A stretch of 64,000 nt of DNA from Bacteroidota bacterium (lineage in GTDB: Bacteria > Bacteroidota > Bacteroidia > Cytophagales > Cyclobacteriaceae). The notes under the pieces are model-generated. The model did no database searches. It was not told the DNA's origin and saw only the letters and a list, made by a program, of their open reading frames with translations. The position numbers and the translations under genes are program-made. The first letter of the stretch is position 1. Every line of letters begins with the position of its first letter. Shown piece by piece: positions 43,671 through 54,527 of this stretch. Where the stretch lies: assembly GCA_024280115.1 (NCBI GenBank), contig JAJRQT010000082.1, positions 1 through 64,000 on the forward strand, read 5' to 3'.

Positions 43671-45080
43671 ATGAATAGAACTGCGACCGATATATTTTCT
43701 TTTTCATTAATTGTAATATTTGCCTCGATTTTTGGCATTAATACTACTTTTTCACAGACCTTTTCAGCAGATCAGGAAAATGACTCATTGTTCATACCTC
43801 CATTGACGTATGAATATATTCCGGATGCCACCTACGATCAGATTGAAGAGAGGCTAAAAAATTTAGATACGAAAATACCTTTGCACTTTAATACCAGGGT
43901 AAAGTCTTTTGTTGACTACTTTACAGTTCGCGATAGGTCATATACAAAAATGGTTATGAGTCGCAGCACTTATTATTTCCCAATATTTGAGGAGATCCTC
44001 GCAAAACACAATATGCCTGATGAGTTGAAATATCTGGCCATTGTGGAATCAGGTCTGAATTCTACCGCCAAGTCGTGGGCTGCTGCAGTTGGATTGTGGC
44101 AGTTTGTATATTACACAGGCAAATCATTCGGACTTCATTCCGACTGGTATGTTGACGAGCGAATGGACCCTGTTAAATCTACAGAGGCAGCCGCCAAATA
44201 TATAAAGTCTCTTTACAAAATGTTTGGTGATTGGGAGCTTGCACTGGCGGCCTACAACTGTGGCCCGGGAAATGTACGTAAAGCGATCAGAAGGTCTGGT
44301 TATAAGAAGAAATTTTGGGAAATATACCGCTACCTCCCAAGAGAAACCAGGGGTTATGTTCCTCAATTTGTCGCTGTGCTATACGCTTTTAAATATGCAG
44401 AAGAGCATAATTTAATTCTTGATGACACTGAGTATATTTATCAATTGGCATCGGATACTATTATGGTGAGAAACTTCATGAACCTGAATACATTGAGTAC
44501 AATGCTCGATGTTTGTGAGGAAGATATGACCCTATTGAATCCGGCAATTAAAAGAAAAGCCGTTCCAAAAAGCACCAAATACTTCTCTGTGAGAATACCA
44601 TCTGATAAATACGACTATTTCAGTGAAAATAGAAGTTTCATTCTGGATTCTGCTTCTAAATCGGGTAAAAAAGAACTTGAGCTTCTAGCTAAGAATTCTT
44701 TAGGAAGTACCTACGGGAGAGATAAGGTTATTCATAGGGTCAGAAGAGGAGATGTACTCGGTAAAATTGCCCGTAGATACCATGTGAGGGTTTCGGATAT
44801 TAAAAAATGGAACAGGCTCCGCAGCAATACCATCAGGGTAGGCCAAAAGCTCAATATCTGGATGAGGCCAAGTTCATATTCTTCAACTCTTGCACAGAAA
44901 AAAACGCCTGTGAAGCAAAATGTGGTTGTCAACGGCACGAAATATCATATTGTTCAACCCGGTGATACACTATGGGATATTTCAAAAGCCTATTCCGGTC
45001 TGTCAATAGAAAAACTAAAGAAAATAAATAACCTGAAATCCAATAGTATAAAACCGGGCCAAAAACTGGTTGTGGGTTGA
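43671..45080 (+). CDS. membrane-associated lytic murein transglycosylase with LysM domains (MltD-like)
   Basis: A 469-residue exported enzyme. It has a signal sequence (FSFSLIVIFASIFGINTTFSQ), an SLT goose-lysozyme-like domain with catalytic Glu126 (YLAIVESGLNSTAKS), GLWQFVYYTGKSFGL, ALAAYNCGPGNVRKA and YVPQFVAVLYAFKYA, and two C-terminal LysM repeats (HRVRRGDVLGKIARRYHV and YHIVQPGDTLWDISKAYSG) that hold it on peptidoglycan. It cleaves glycan strands to 1,6-anhydro ends. The family usually has two to three LysM units, as here. It stands 87 bases before the DUF4837 gene. Confidence 0.9.
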   Translation: MNRTATDIFSFSLIVIFASIFGINTTFSQTFSADQENDSLFIPPLTYEYIPDATYDQIEERLKNLDTKIPLHFNTRVKSFVDYFTVRDRSYTKMVMSRSTYYFPIFEEILAKHNMPDELKYLAIVESGLNSTAKSWAAAVGLWQFVYYTGKSFGLHSDWYVDERMDPVKSTEAAAKYIKSLYKMFGDWELALAAYNCGPGNVRKAIRRSGYKKKFWEIYRYLPRETRGYVPQFVAVLYAFKYAEEHNLILDDTEYIYQLASDTIMVRNFMNLNTLSTMLDVCEEDMTLLNPAIKRKAVPKSTKYFSVRIPSDKYDYFSENRSFILDSASKSGKKELELLAKNSLGSTYGRDKVIHRVRRGDVLGKIARRYHVRVSDIKKWNRLRSNTIRVGQKLNIWMRPSSYSSTLAQKKTPVKQNVVVNGTKYHIVQPGDTLWDISKAYSGLSIEKLKKINNLKSNSIKPGQKLVVG

Positions 45081-45167
45081 TTATCCCTTCATCCGGGTCA
45101 TCGATTTATTGTTTGAAAACTATTTCTTATTTCACAATTTGAAACATTATAAAACCATAATTTCACC

Positions 45168-46253
45168 ATGAATTTTTCTCGGTATCTACTTTTCGCAATC
45201 ACCATTGTCTATCTATCTTCATGTGACCTGGAACAAACCGCCAAAAAGAAAGAAAATTTACCACAGGCAAACGGCAAACCAGGAGAAATAATTATTGTTA
45301 TGGACAGTGCTCAATGGGATGGACAACTGGGAGATGAGTTGAGGACCACTTTTCATGAATTGGTACCCTATATTCCAAGAGAAGAACCAATGTTTGCTTT
45401 AAATCACATTACTCCAAAAAAATTTCAGAGTATTCTGAAAAAGCAAAAAAATATAATTTTTGTGACTGTATTGGGAGACAAAAGCAAAGACAACAGGAGG
45501 TTAAAAGCCTATTTCACAAAGGAATCACTCAAAATGATTTCTGAAGATCCTTCGTTGTTTATGTATTCGAAACAAGATGAATTTGCAAAAGGCCAGGAAG
45601 TGTTGCATTTGTTTGGAGAAACTGCTGATAAATTGATTGAAAACATAACTGAAAACAGAAGCCTACTCCAAAAGCATTTTATAGACATTGAGGAAAAGAG
45701 ATTTTATAAGGCACTATATACCGCTAAAGTTGAGAAGGGTATTTCCAAACACATCAAAGAAAAGCTGGGCTGTGAGCTGAAGGTACCTTTTGGTTTTGAA
45801 ATAGGATTGGAGGATGACAATTTTATCTGGTTAAGAAATTTTAGCCCTGATGTGGATAAGAGCATTTTTATTTCATGGGTAGATTATACTTCTGAAGATA
45901 TGTTTAACCTTGACAGTCTTTTAAACCTTAGGACAGAAATCTCGAAACCTTATATTCTTTATAAACCAGAAGATCCTGATTCTTATCTGCTTACTGAAAC
46001 AACTCATGCAGACGTGTCGAGGAAAGAGATAAATTTCAAAGGTCAATATGCAGTAAAATTGCAAGGACTCTGGAAGGTGAATAAATATTATATGGGTGGG
46101 CCATTTATCAGTTATTCAATGGTTGATAAATTCACAAACAGGCTATACTATATTGAGGCATTTTTATATAGCCCTGGCAAGGCACAAAGAGATTATATGA
46201 GAGAACTTGATACAATTATCAAGACTTTTAAAGTTCCGGAAAAACCGGCGTAA
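45168..46253 (+). CDS. DUF4837 lipoprotein
   Basis: The 361-residue protein has a lipoprotein signal (LLFAITIVYLSSCDLEQ) and the DUF4837 features GKPGEIIIVMDSAQWDG, LVPYIPREEPMFALNHI, LRNFSPDVDKSIFISW and GLWKVNKYYMGGPFISYSM. Function is unknown. The family is restricted to Bacteroidota and commonly sits near envelope genes. It is 12 bases before ruvA and probably shares its message. Confidence 0.9.
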   Translation: MNFSRYLLFAITIVYLSSCDLEQTAKKKENLPQANGKPGEIIIVMDSAQWDGQLGDELRTTFHELVPYIPREEPMFALNHITPKKFQSILKKQKNIIFVTVLGDKSKDNRRLKAYFTKESLKMISEDPSLFMYSKQDEFAKGQEVLHLFGETADKLIENITENRSLLQKHFIDIEEKRFYKALYTAKVEKGISKHIKEKLGCELKVPFGFEIGLEDDNFIWLRNFSPDVDKSIFISWVDYTSEDMFNLDSLLNLRTEISKPYILYKPEDPDSYLLTETTHADVSRKEINFKGQYAVKLQGLWKVNKYYMGGPFISYSMVDKFTNRLYYIEAFLYSPGKAQRDYMRELDTIIKTFKVPEKPA

Positions 46254-46265
46254 GTAAACTGAATT

Positions 46266-46850
46266 ATGATAGGATATTTAAAAGGTAATCTAACCTTCAA
46301 AGATCCAACATTTGTCATTATTGATGTTAATGGTGTAGGATACGAAGTAAGGGTTTCATTATATACCTTTTCCAAGTTAAAAGATCTGGAGGCTTGTTTG
46401 TTATATACGCATCTTCATGTAAAAGAAGATGCCCATACTTTATACGGATTTTCTGGCAGGGAAGAAAAAAGCATTTTTCTTCAGTTGATCTCGATCAGTG
46501 GAGTTGGGCCAAATACTGCAATGATGATCAATTCTTCACTCACTGTAGAGGAGTTGAAAAGTGCTATTGTCAATGAAGACGTAGCGATTATTCAAAGGGT
46601 AAAGGGTATAGGGAATAAAACAGCACTCAGAATTATTCTTGAACTCAAGGATAAAATTAAAAAGGAAGGTATCGAATCTGGCGTGACTACACCAGGTAAC
46701 AATACTTTAAGAGGAGAGGCATTGTCAGCATTATTGACTTTGGGTATAAATAAGAATGTAGCAGAAAAAAGTATTCATGCTATTTTGACCAGGTCAGGCA
46801 ACGATATCACCCTGGAGGAACTGATCAAATTAGTGTTAAAGAGGGCGTAG
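46266..46850 (+). CDS. ruvA: Holliday junction DNA helicase subunit RuvA
   Basis: A 194-residue protein with three domains: the OB fold (MIGYLKGNLTFKDPTFVIID, VNGVGYEVRV), tandem helix-hairpin-helix (LISISGVGPNTAMMI, VKGIGNKTALRIILELKDK) and the small C-terminal RuvB-binding domain (EALSALLTLGINKNVAEKSI). As a tetramer it holds the four-way junction for RuvB. RuvB is not adjacent. ruvA next to sprA is a recurrent gene order in Bacteroidota. Confidence 0.95.
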   Translation: MIGYLKGNLTFKDPTFVIIDVNGVGYEVRVSLYTFSKLKDLEACLLYTHLHVKEDAHTLYGFSGREEKSIFLQLISISGVGPNTAMMINSSLTVEELKSAIVNEDVAIIQRVKGIGNKTALRIILELKDKIKKEGIESGVTTPGNNTLRGEALSALLTLGINKNVAEKSIHAILTRSGNDITLEELIKLVLKRA

Positions 46851-46884
46851 GGGATCAAAATAAAGGCAGGTGTTAAACAGAAGT

Positions 46885-49800
46885 ATGACCATCTTACCAT
46901 TATACCTAGTCAGGAGATTTATTCTGATTGTATGGATGGTATTTGCTTATATTCTCGCAAACGCTAATTTTCAGGTAGTCCCCAAAGATTCCATTTATTC
47001 AGATTCTACCCAATCCCCACTACCGGTTCAGGAATATGAAAAGTCCAGGCAACCAATCTATGAACCGGAAGACCGTCCCGGGAATTCGATTATTTACCCG
47101 GAATCTTCGTCTCCATTTATACTAAAAGGTCCAAATTCCTTCCAATTGGATGTAGAAGTTGATACCAGCTTGAATTATACAATTGGAGAAAAAATTGGGA
47201 ACTTTTATTATCGCCCTCCATCGACCTTAAATTTCGAGCAGTACAATCGACTGCAAGGGATCAAAATGAGGAAAAATTATTGGAAAGAAATGTCTTCCGG
47301 ACTTGATGGAGAAAGTGCATTGAGTAGCAGAAGATTAATTCCTCCCATTTATATCAGCCCCGTTTTCGATAGAATATTTGGTGGAAGTTTTGTGGATATC
47401 AGGCCAAATGGATTCGTTATGCTTGACTTCGGCGGACGGTGGCAAAGAATTCAAAACCCATCAATACCAATACGCCAGCAAAAAAACGGTGGCTTTGAAT
47501 TCGACCAGCAGATAAGCATGAATGTCGTTGGAAAAATCGGTGAAAAATTAAGTATCACGGCCAATTTCGATAACAATAATTCTTTTGATTTTGAAAATAA
47601 CCTCAAAGTAGAATACACGGGATTTGAAGAAGATATTCTTCAGAAAATTGAAATAGGCAATGTTAGCCTTCCTCTGACCAATAGTTTAATAACCGGTGCT
47701 CAAAATTTGTTTGGGGTGAAAACTCAACTGAGATTTGGTAAACTCGATATTACAGCCGTTGCATCCACTCAGCGGGGTAAAAGCGATGAAATTGAAATCA
47801 ATGGCGGAGGAGCTGATGGAGGCCAGGGAAGAGAATTTGAGATAAAAGCCTCAGAATATGAAGAAAACAGGCATTATTTCATTGGCCATTTCTTTCGCAA
47901 TAATTATGAAAACTGGTTAAGGGGGATTCCTCAAATTATTTCTGGAGTCAATATCACAAGGGTTGAAGTCTATGTGATCAATAGGCAGAATAACACAGAA
48001 ACACTGAGAAATTTTCTCGCTTTCATGGACCTGGGAGAAGGTAAAGTAATATACCAAAAAGATAACCCGAAGGTTGGACCCGGAAAAGGTGGAGCAAACA
48101 GGAATGATGCCAATAACCTTTACAACGAAATCAGCAGCGATCCTAATCTCCGATTCATCGACAATGCCGCAGATATTCTGGGCACTCAATATAATTTTAA
48201 TAAATCGACCGATTATGAGAGTATTACTGCCGCCAGAAAATTGGATGTCCGAGAATACGAAATTAACCGGCAGCTCGGTTACTTATCACTATTGAGAAGG
48301 TTACAAAGCGATGAAGTTCTGGCCATTGCTTATGAATATACTTATAATGGCCAGGTCTATAAGGTGGGTGAATTGACTGAAGATTATCAAAACAGGCCCG
48401 AAGATCAGGCAATATTTCTAAAACTATTACGACCCGGCAAGATTGATGTGAAAGTTCCTACCTGGGACCTGATGATGAAAAATATGTACAGTCTCAATGC
48501 AACACAGCTTTCACCGGAAGGATTTCAGCTCAGGATTGTTTATCGTGACGATAAGTCAGGTATTGATAATCCAAGCCTTCACGAAGGCAGAAGGACAAAA
48601 GATGTGCCCCTCGTACAATTATTAAGTTTAGACAGGTTGAACTCTCTCAACGACCCTCAACCAGACGGTAACTTCGACTATGTCTCCAATATCACCGTAA
48701 AGGAAAAGACTGGCTTAATCGTTTTTCCTGTTCTGGAACCATTTGGCAGCAAATTAAAATCATTTTTTGATCCGGACGCAGAAGCCAATCTTATTGAAAA
48801 ATATGTATATGACACCCTTTACAATACAACAAAAGCAGATGCCGAATTGGATGTAAGCAAGAATAAATTCTTTCTTTCCGGCAGAATGCAAGCTGGGTCA
48901 TCTTCGGAAATTGTGCTTCCTGGAATTAATATATCTGAGAATTCTGTAATTGTATCAGCAGGAAATACCCCTTTAGTGGAAGGTCAGGATTATCGCGTCG
49001 ATTATAATTTAGGGAGGGTAACCATCATCAATGAATCGGTATTAAATTCCGGGAAACCAATTAAAATTTCTTATGAAAAAGCAGACCTATTCAACTTCCA
49101 GTCAAGGAGTTTGATAGGTACCAGGCTTGATTACCGACTGAGTGATGACATCAATTTTGGCGGAACATTTTTATACCTAAATGAACGTCCGCTGATTTCA
49201 CGGGTGAGTATTGGTAATGAACCTACACGAAACATGAAATATGGCCTGGATGTGAATATTCAGAAAGACTCCAGGTTCCTGACAAAAATGGTTGATGCGC
49301 TTCCGCTGATTCAGACCAAAGCGCCATCAAGTATTAGTTTCAACGCAGAGGTTGCGCAGATCAGGCCAGGGACATCCAACTTCGTAAACGGCGAAGAAAC
49401 ATCCTATATCGATGATTTTGAAGCTACTGCCACACCTTTTAATCTTGGAAATAATATCCTCAGCTGGAAGCTCGCTCATACTCCCATTACCGAAGATGGA
49501 AGATTTACATCGGGAGCGGGTCTTAGCGGGAATATAGAGCTGGGCTATAAAAGAGCCAAAATGGCCTGGTATATTATTGACAATATTTTTTATAGAAATA
49601 CAGGAATTTCAAAGCCCTCAAATATTACACCGGAAGACACTTATAATCACTATGTTAGAGGCATCCAACCGCAGGAAATATTTCAGAATCAGGACAGAGA
49701 GGTGATCAACACAAATCTTGCTACATTAGATTTGGCCTATTACCCATCTGAAAGAGGGCAATATAATTTTAATCCGGATTTGAGAAATGATGGTTTTTTA

Positions 49801-52800
49801 AAAAATCCTAGAGAAAATTGGAGCGGTATCACAAGAGCCATTACTTCAGACGTGGATTTTGATAAAAACAATATCGAATATATTGATTTCTGGATGATGG
49901 ATCCTTTTATCGATGGTGAATTTGGAAGAGTGCTGGATGGTGTTGAAAATACAAATAATACTACCGGTGGTAAATTAATTTTTAACCTCGGCAGCATTTC
50001 AGAGGATGTCATTAAGGACAATAAGCATGGTTTTGAGAATGGGTTGCCAGCGGATGGTAATGCATTACTTACAGACAGCACTGCATGGGGAAGAGTTACG
50101 ACTCAGCAATATTTAACCAATGCCTTTGACAATTCGACCGAAGCCCGCTTCAATCAGGATATTGGTTTGGATGGACTTAGAAGTGAGGATGAATCAACGT
50201 TTCCTTCATATCAGGATTTCCTGAATGCCTTGAATGGTATAGATCCGGCCGCGAAAGACAGGATTTTAGAAGATGTCTCGGCAGATAACTTTCAGTATTA
50301 TTTAGGGGATGAACTGGATCAAAATGACATAAAAATCCAGGAACGATATAAAAATTATAATGGAACAGAAAATAACTCGCCGGTCGTCTCCGACATCAAT
50401 GCAGCTTATACTCCTTCAGGAACAAATTTACCGGATAACGAAGATCTGAATAAAGACAATACCATTACAGACCTTGAGGAATATTACGAATATGAAATTG
50501 ATCTGCGCAAAGGGAAACTGCAAATAGGCAGAAATTTCATTGTGGATAAAGTTACTTTCAATGATTCGAGGACAAAAGATGATGTTGACTGGTACCAATT
50601 TCGAATTCCCGTTCGCCAACCTACCGGAATTCAGGGGAATATTTCAGGGTTTAAATCTATCAGGTTTATCAGGATGTACACCACAGATTTTCAACAACCA
50701 GTCGTATTAAGAATGGTGAAATTCCAGTTGGTGGGCTCTCAATGGAGAAAATATAATGGAAACCTCTATCAGCGAGGACTGTATGAAATCCCTGAGCCAT
50801 ACGATCCTAAATTCGATGTATCAGTGGTAAATATTGAAGAAAATGGAAGCACAGGAAATAATAATGAAAGAATTCCATATGTACTGCCTCCGGGGATAAA
50901 GAGGGACTATGATAATACATCACCGATTCTCCGGCAACAAAATGAACAATCACTTCGGCTCAAAGTAGATGGGTTAAAAGACAGGGATGCAAGGGCTGTT
51001 TTTAAAAACCTCGCCACCGACCTGATAAATTATAAAAGATTAAAAATGTTTTTCCATGCAGAGGAGAATGATGGCATAGAATTAAACGATGATGAAGTGA
51101 CTGCATTTGTTCGTCTGGGAACGGATTTCAAAGAAAATTACTATGAAATCGAGGTGCCTCTAAAAGTTACCCAGCTTGGCGCCACGGTAGATACGGAAAT
51201 TTGGCCTAAAGAAAATGAGATAGATATTGCTTTTGATGAACTATTCAAATTAAAATTTAAAAGAAATCAATTGGGAATTAATACAGATTTGCCATTTTCT
51301 GATACGGTAGGCATCTATAAGATCACGGTTGAAGGCAGGCCTGAACTTCAGACAGTTCAAACAATCATGATCGGCATCAGGAATCCTGAAAGTGTTGACG
51401 AACAGCCAAAATCTGTAACTATCTGGGCCAACGAAATGAGGGTTACAGATTTTGAGAGAACTCCGGGCTGGGCGGCAAATGCGTATTTAAACGCAAAAAT
51501 GGCTGATTTAATGACCATCACAGCATCCACCAGATATACTTCCTTTGGATTTGGTGGCATTCAGCAAAGGATAGCCCAAAGAACGCGGGCAGAAACATTT
51601 GAATATGATATTTCCGCAAATATAACCCTGGACAAATTTTTACCTGAAAAATCAGGCATTAAAATTCCAATGTATGTGAGCTATGAAAACAGGAAAATCA
51701 CTCCAAGATATGATCCGCTGGATCCCGATATTCCTTTAAAAGCATCATTACAAGCAATTGAGGATCCGAAACAGCGATCTGAATATAAAAGAATTACCCA
51801 GGACAGGACTGAGAGACGGAGCATTAATTTTACCAATGTAAGAAAAGTAAAAACCAAACAAGGGGCGAGAAACCACATCTATGATATTGAAAATTTATCG
51901 CTTACCTATGCTTATTCTGATGCAAGTCATTCCAACGTAAATACGGAATCTTACAAATTAAAATCACATAGAGGTACTTTTGCATATAACTTTAGTCCGC
52001 AGGGAGGGCTCGTTGAGCCTTTTAAAGATTCCAAATCCATGAACAGCAAATATCTCCAACTGATCAAGGATTTTAATTTTTCTGTATTGCCATCAAATAT
52101 AAGTTTTAGAGCTGATTTGAATAGACGTTTCGTAAAAACTCAATTACGAAACTCTGACCTGACTACGACCGGCATCCGGCCTACCTACGAGAAGTTTTTC
52201 ACATTTAACCGAATTTATAATTTACGGTGGGCGCTGACTAAAAATCTCTCAATAGATTACAACGCCCGGGCAAATACCATCATTGATGAACCATTTGGGG
52301 ATTTAGACACACAGGATAAAAAAGACGTCCTCTGGACCAATCTAAAGGACTTTGGTCGAATGAAGAATTTTGATCAAAACATTAATCTAAATTATAGAAT
52401 TCCACTGGATAAAATACCACTTACGAATTGGATCAATTCTGATTTTCGCTATTCTGTAGGGTATTCATGGAATGCAGGTGCATGGTCAAAAATCGATAGT
52501 TTAAACCTTCAAAAGATTCTTGGAAATGTTGCCCAAAATAATAGAGAAATTGGAATAACCGGTAAAATAGATTTTGTAAAACTCTATAATAAATCAAAGT
52601 TTTTAAGAGAGATTAATACCCCACCTCGCAGAAGTAGTCGTAGCAGATCCAGGCCAACAAGAACCCAATCTCAAGATACTACCCAGCATAAAAAATCTGA
52701 AAGGAAAGCTCTGAAAGGAATTGCGAGATTCTTAATGATGATAAGATCTGTAAATGCAACATACAGTGTCAGAGAAGGAACCATGCTTCCTGGATTTGCA

Positions 52801-54084
52801 CAGGATCCGTTTTTATTTGGTATGGATGAGAACTGGTCCGCTCCCGGATGGGATTTTATATTAGGCAGCCAAAGTACTGCTATAAGAGACCGCGCGGCAG
52901 AAAACAACTGGTTTGTGCTCGACACATTATTCTCAACACCGTTTACACAGATGCAATCGTATGATTTTAATATGAAAGCGATGGTTGAGCCATTCAAAAG
53001 CTTTAGAATCCAATTTGATGCACGAAAAAGTGGAATCGGGAATTATAACGAAATATTCAAAGTTGATTCTGATCCCAGCGTTGCAGGAGGATTTTACAAC
53101 GGCCTGAATACCTCGCGGTCTGGATCTTATAGTATTACTATTAACTCCATGAGGACTTCCTTCGAAAAAGACTTTTCGGATAATACAAACCCGAATTTTA
53201 TCAGTTTTGAAGAAAATCTGGATATAATTAAAAATAGGTTAGATAGTCAAAATCCAAATGAGGGCACTTATGCACTACAATCACAGGATGTGATGATTCC
53301 CGCTTTTATTGCCGCATATACAGGACAAGACGCCAATACAGTGGAGCTGACACCCTTTCCCAAAATACCTATTCCCGGCTGGCAAATAGACTATTCCGGT
53401 CTGAGCAATATTGCGGCGCTTAAAAAAGTTTTTTCACAAATTAGTATTAAGCACCGCTATAGTTCTACATATAGTATCAACAACTATTCAAATTCACTGT
53501 TGTACCAGGAAGGGCTTGAGCTGGATGCAATGCTGGACAAATATCCAATTCCCTCCGACACCAATGATCTGGGTAATTTTGTAGCACCTTTTTTAATGAA
53601 TCAGATCATTATACAAGAGCGCTATTCTCCATTGATTGGTATTAGCATCAGAACAAAGAGTAGAATTACGGCGAGTTTTGATTATAAAAAAGAAAGAAAT
53701 CTCGGGCTTAATATGTCAAATTCTCAGATTACCGAGCTCAACAGTAGCGACATTGCTGTTACCTTTGGCTTCACAAAGGCTAATATGAAACTTCCGTTCA
53801 AAGTTCAGGGAGCTGTAATAACTCTAAAAAATGACCTGACATTCAAATTCAATTTTACCCTGAGAGATACCAAAACAACCCAAAGAAAAATAGGTGAAGT
53901 CAACACAATTACGGCCGGCAACGTCAACTTTCAGCTACGTCCTCAGCTAGGATATGTGCTCAGTGAACGTCTGAATCTAAATCTGTATTTTGAACGAAAC
54001 ATCAATACACCGAGGATCACCAGCTCTTATCCGAGATCGACCACACAATTTGGCGTTCAGGTAAGATTTAGTTTGGCGCAATAA
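46885..54084 (+). CDS. sprA: Type IX secretion system translocon protein SprA
   Basis: A 2399-residue outer-membrane beta barrel, the channel of the Type IX system (SprA/Sov). It has the expected length, an N-terminal hydrophobic signal (LVRRFILIVWMVFAYILANAN), repeated SprA blocks such as RPNGFVMLDFGGRWQRIQNP, YIDDFEATATPFNLG and EIDLRKGKLQIGRNF, and many C-terminal amphipathic strands ending in FGVQVRFSLAQ with a terminal aromatic-rich strand. The ATG at 46885 is preferred; a GTG at 46870 in frame would add five residues. Both sorting-domain classes in this window (5124 and 28794) would pass through it. It follows ruvA by about 35 bases and precedes gcvH. Confidence 0.95.
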   Translation: MTILPLYLVRRFILIVWMVFAYILANANFQVVPKDSIYSDSTQSPLPVQEYEKSRQPIYEPEDRPGNSIIYPESSSPFILKGPNSFQLDVEVDTSLNYTIGEKIGNFYYRPPSTLNFEQYNRLQGIKMRKNYWKEMSSGLDGESALSSRRLIPPIYISPVFDRIFGGSFVDIRPNGFVMLDFGGRWQRIQNPSIPIRQQKNGGFEFDQQISMNVVGKIGEKLSITANFDNNNSFDFENNLKVEYTGFEEDILQKIEIGNVSLPLTNSLITGAQNLFGVKTQLRFGKLDITAVASTQRGKSDEIEINGGGADGGQGREFEIKASEYEENRHYFIGHFFRNNYENWLRGIPQIISGVNITRVEVYVINRQNNTETLRNFLAFMDLGEGKVIYQKDNPKVGPGKGGANRNDANNLYNEISSDPNLRFIDNAADILGTQYNFNKSTDYESITAARKLDVREYEINRQLGYLSLLRRLQSDEVLAIAYEYTYNGQVYKVGELTEDYQNRPEDQAIFLKLLRPGKIDVKVPTWDLMMKNMYSLNATQLSPEGFQLRIVYRDDKSGIDNPSLHEGRRTKDVPLVQLLSLDRLNSLNDPQPDGNFDYVSNITVKEKTGLIVFPVLEPFGSKLKSFFDPDAEANLIEKYVYDTLYNTTKADAELDVSKNKFFLSGRMQAGSSSEIVLPGINISENSVIVSAGNTPLVEGQDYRVDYNLGRVTIINESVLNSGKPIKISYEKADLFNFQSRSLIGTRLDYRLSDDINFGGTFLYLNERPLISRVSIGNEPTRNMKYGLDVNIQKDSRFLTKMVDALPLIQTKAPSSISFNAEVAQIRPGTSNFVNGEETSYIDDFEATATPFNLGNNILSWKLAHTPITEDGRFTSGAGLSGNIELGYKRAKMAWYIIDNIFYRNTGISKPSNITPEDTYNHYVRGIQPQEIFQNQDREVINTNLATLDLAYYPSERGQYNFNPDLRNDGFLKNPRENWSGITRAITSDVDFDKNNIEYIDFWMMDPFIDGEFGRVLDGVENTNNTTGGKLIFNLGSISEDVIKDNKHGFENGLPADGNALLTDSTAWGRVTTQQYLTNAFDNSTEARFNQDIGLDGLRSEDESTFPSYQDFLNALNGIDPAAKDRILEDVSADNFQYYLGDELDQNDIKIQERYKNYNGTENNSPVVSDINAAYTPSGTNLPDNEDLNKDNTITDLEEYYEYEIDLRKGKLQIGRNFIVDKVTFNDSRTKDDVDWYQFRIPVRQPTGIQGNISGFKSIRFIRMYTTDFQQPVVLRMVKFQLVGSQWRKYNGNLYQRGLYEIPEPYDPKFDVSVVNIEENGSTGNNNERIPYVLPPGIKRDYDNTSPILRQQNEQSLRLKVDGLKDRDARAVFKNLATDLINYKRLKMFFHAEENDGIELNDDEVTAFVRLGTDFKENYYEIEVPLKVTQLGATVDTEIWPKENEIDIAFDELFKLKFKRNQLGINTDLPFSDTVGIYKITVEGRPELQTVQTIMIGIRNPESVDEQPKSVTIWANEMRVTDFERTPGWAANAYLNAKMADLMTITASTRYTSFGFGGIQQRIAQRTRAETFEYDISANITLDKFLPEKSGIKIPMYVSYENRKITPRYDPLDPDIPLKASLQAIEDPKQRSEYKRITQDRTERRSINFTNVRKVKTKQGARNHIYDIENLSLTYAYSDASHSNVNTESYKLKSHRGTFAYNFSPQGGLVEPFKDSKSMNSKYLQLIKDFNFSVLPSNISFRADLNRRFVKTQLRNSDLTTTGIRPTYEKFFTFNRIYNLRWALTKNLSIDYNARANTIIDEPFGDLDTQDKKDVLWTNLKDFGRMKNFDQNINLNYRIPLDKIPLTNWINSDFRYSVGYSWNAGAWSKIDSLNLQKILGNVAQNNREIGITGKIDFVKLYNKSKFLREINTPPRRSSRSRSRPTRTQSQDTTQHKKSERKALKGIARFLMMIRSVNATYSVREGTMLPGFAQDPFLFGMDENWSAPGWDFILGSQSTAIRDRAAENNWFVLDTLFSTPFTQMQSYDFNMKAMVEPFKSFRIQFDARKSGIGNYNEIFKVDSDPSVAGGFYNGLNTSRSGSYSITINSMRTSFEKDFSDNTNPNFISFEENLDIIKNRLDSQNPNEGTYALQSQDVMIPAFIAAYTGQDANTVELTPFPKIPIPGWQIDYSGLSNIAALKKVFSQISIKHRYSSTYSINNYSNSLLYQEGLELDAMLDKYPIPSDTNDLGNFVAPFLMNQIIIQERYSPLIGISIRTKSRITASFDYKKERNLGLNMSNSQITELNSSDIAVTFGFTKANMKLPFKVQGAVITLKNDLTFKFNFTLRDTKTTQRKIGEVNTITAGNVNFQLRPQLGYVLSERLNLNLYFERNINTPRITSSYPRSTTQFGVQVRFSLAQ

Positions 54085-54131
54085 GTTTTGATCTTTGAAA
54101 ATCAATATTAAATTTGAGAAAAAATAAAATA

Positions 54132-54512
54132 ATGAATATACCACAGGAATTAAAATACACCAAAGATCACGAATGGATCAAGGTTGACGGAAATGTAGCA
54201 TTGATCGGGATAACTGATTTTGCACAGAAGGAACTTGGTGATATCGTATATGTAGAAATTGAAACAGAAGGCGAGGAATTAGCCGAAGGAGATGTTTTTG
54301 GAACTGTAGAAGCCGTAAAAACCGTTTCTGACCTTTTAATGCCAATTGCCGGGAAAATAATTGAATTTAACTCAGAATTGGAATCCGAACCCGAGACTGT
54401 AAATTCTGATCCATATGGTAAAGGTTGGATGATTAAGGTCGAATTCACTGATTCTTCTCTATGGGATTCACTACTTTCGAGTGATGATTATAGCAAACTT
54501 ATTTCAGAATAG
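54132..54512 (+). CDS. gcvH: glycine cleavage system H protein
   Basis: A 126-residue lipoyl-domain protein carrying the aminomethyl group between the P and T proteins of the glycine cleavage system. It has YTKDHEWIKVDG, GITDFAQKELGDIVYVE, the lipoylation site Lys63 in GTVEAVKTVSDL and DPYGKGWMIKVE. The ATG at 54132 fits the family start (MNIPQELKYTKDHEW); a TTG at 54114 would add six residues. gcvT and gcvP are not nearby, which is usual in Bacteroidota. Confidence 0.93.
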   Translation: MNIPQELKYTKDHEWIKVDGNVALIGITDFAQKELGDIVYVEIETEGEELAEGDVFGTVEAVKTVSDLLMPIAGKIIEFNSELESEPETVNSDPYGKGWMIKVEFTDSSLWDSLLSSDDYSKLISE

Positions 54513-54527
54513 GTTTTGAAAATATCC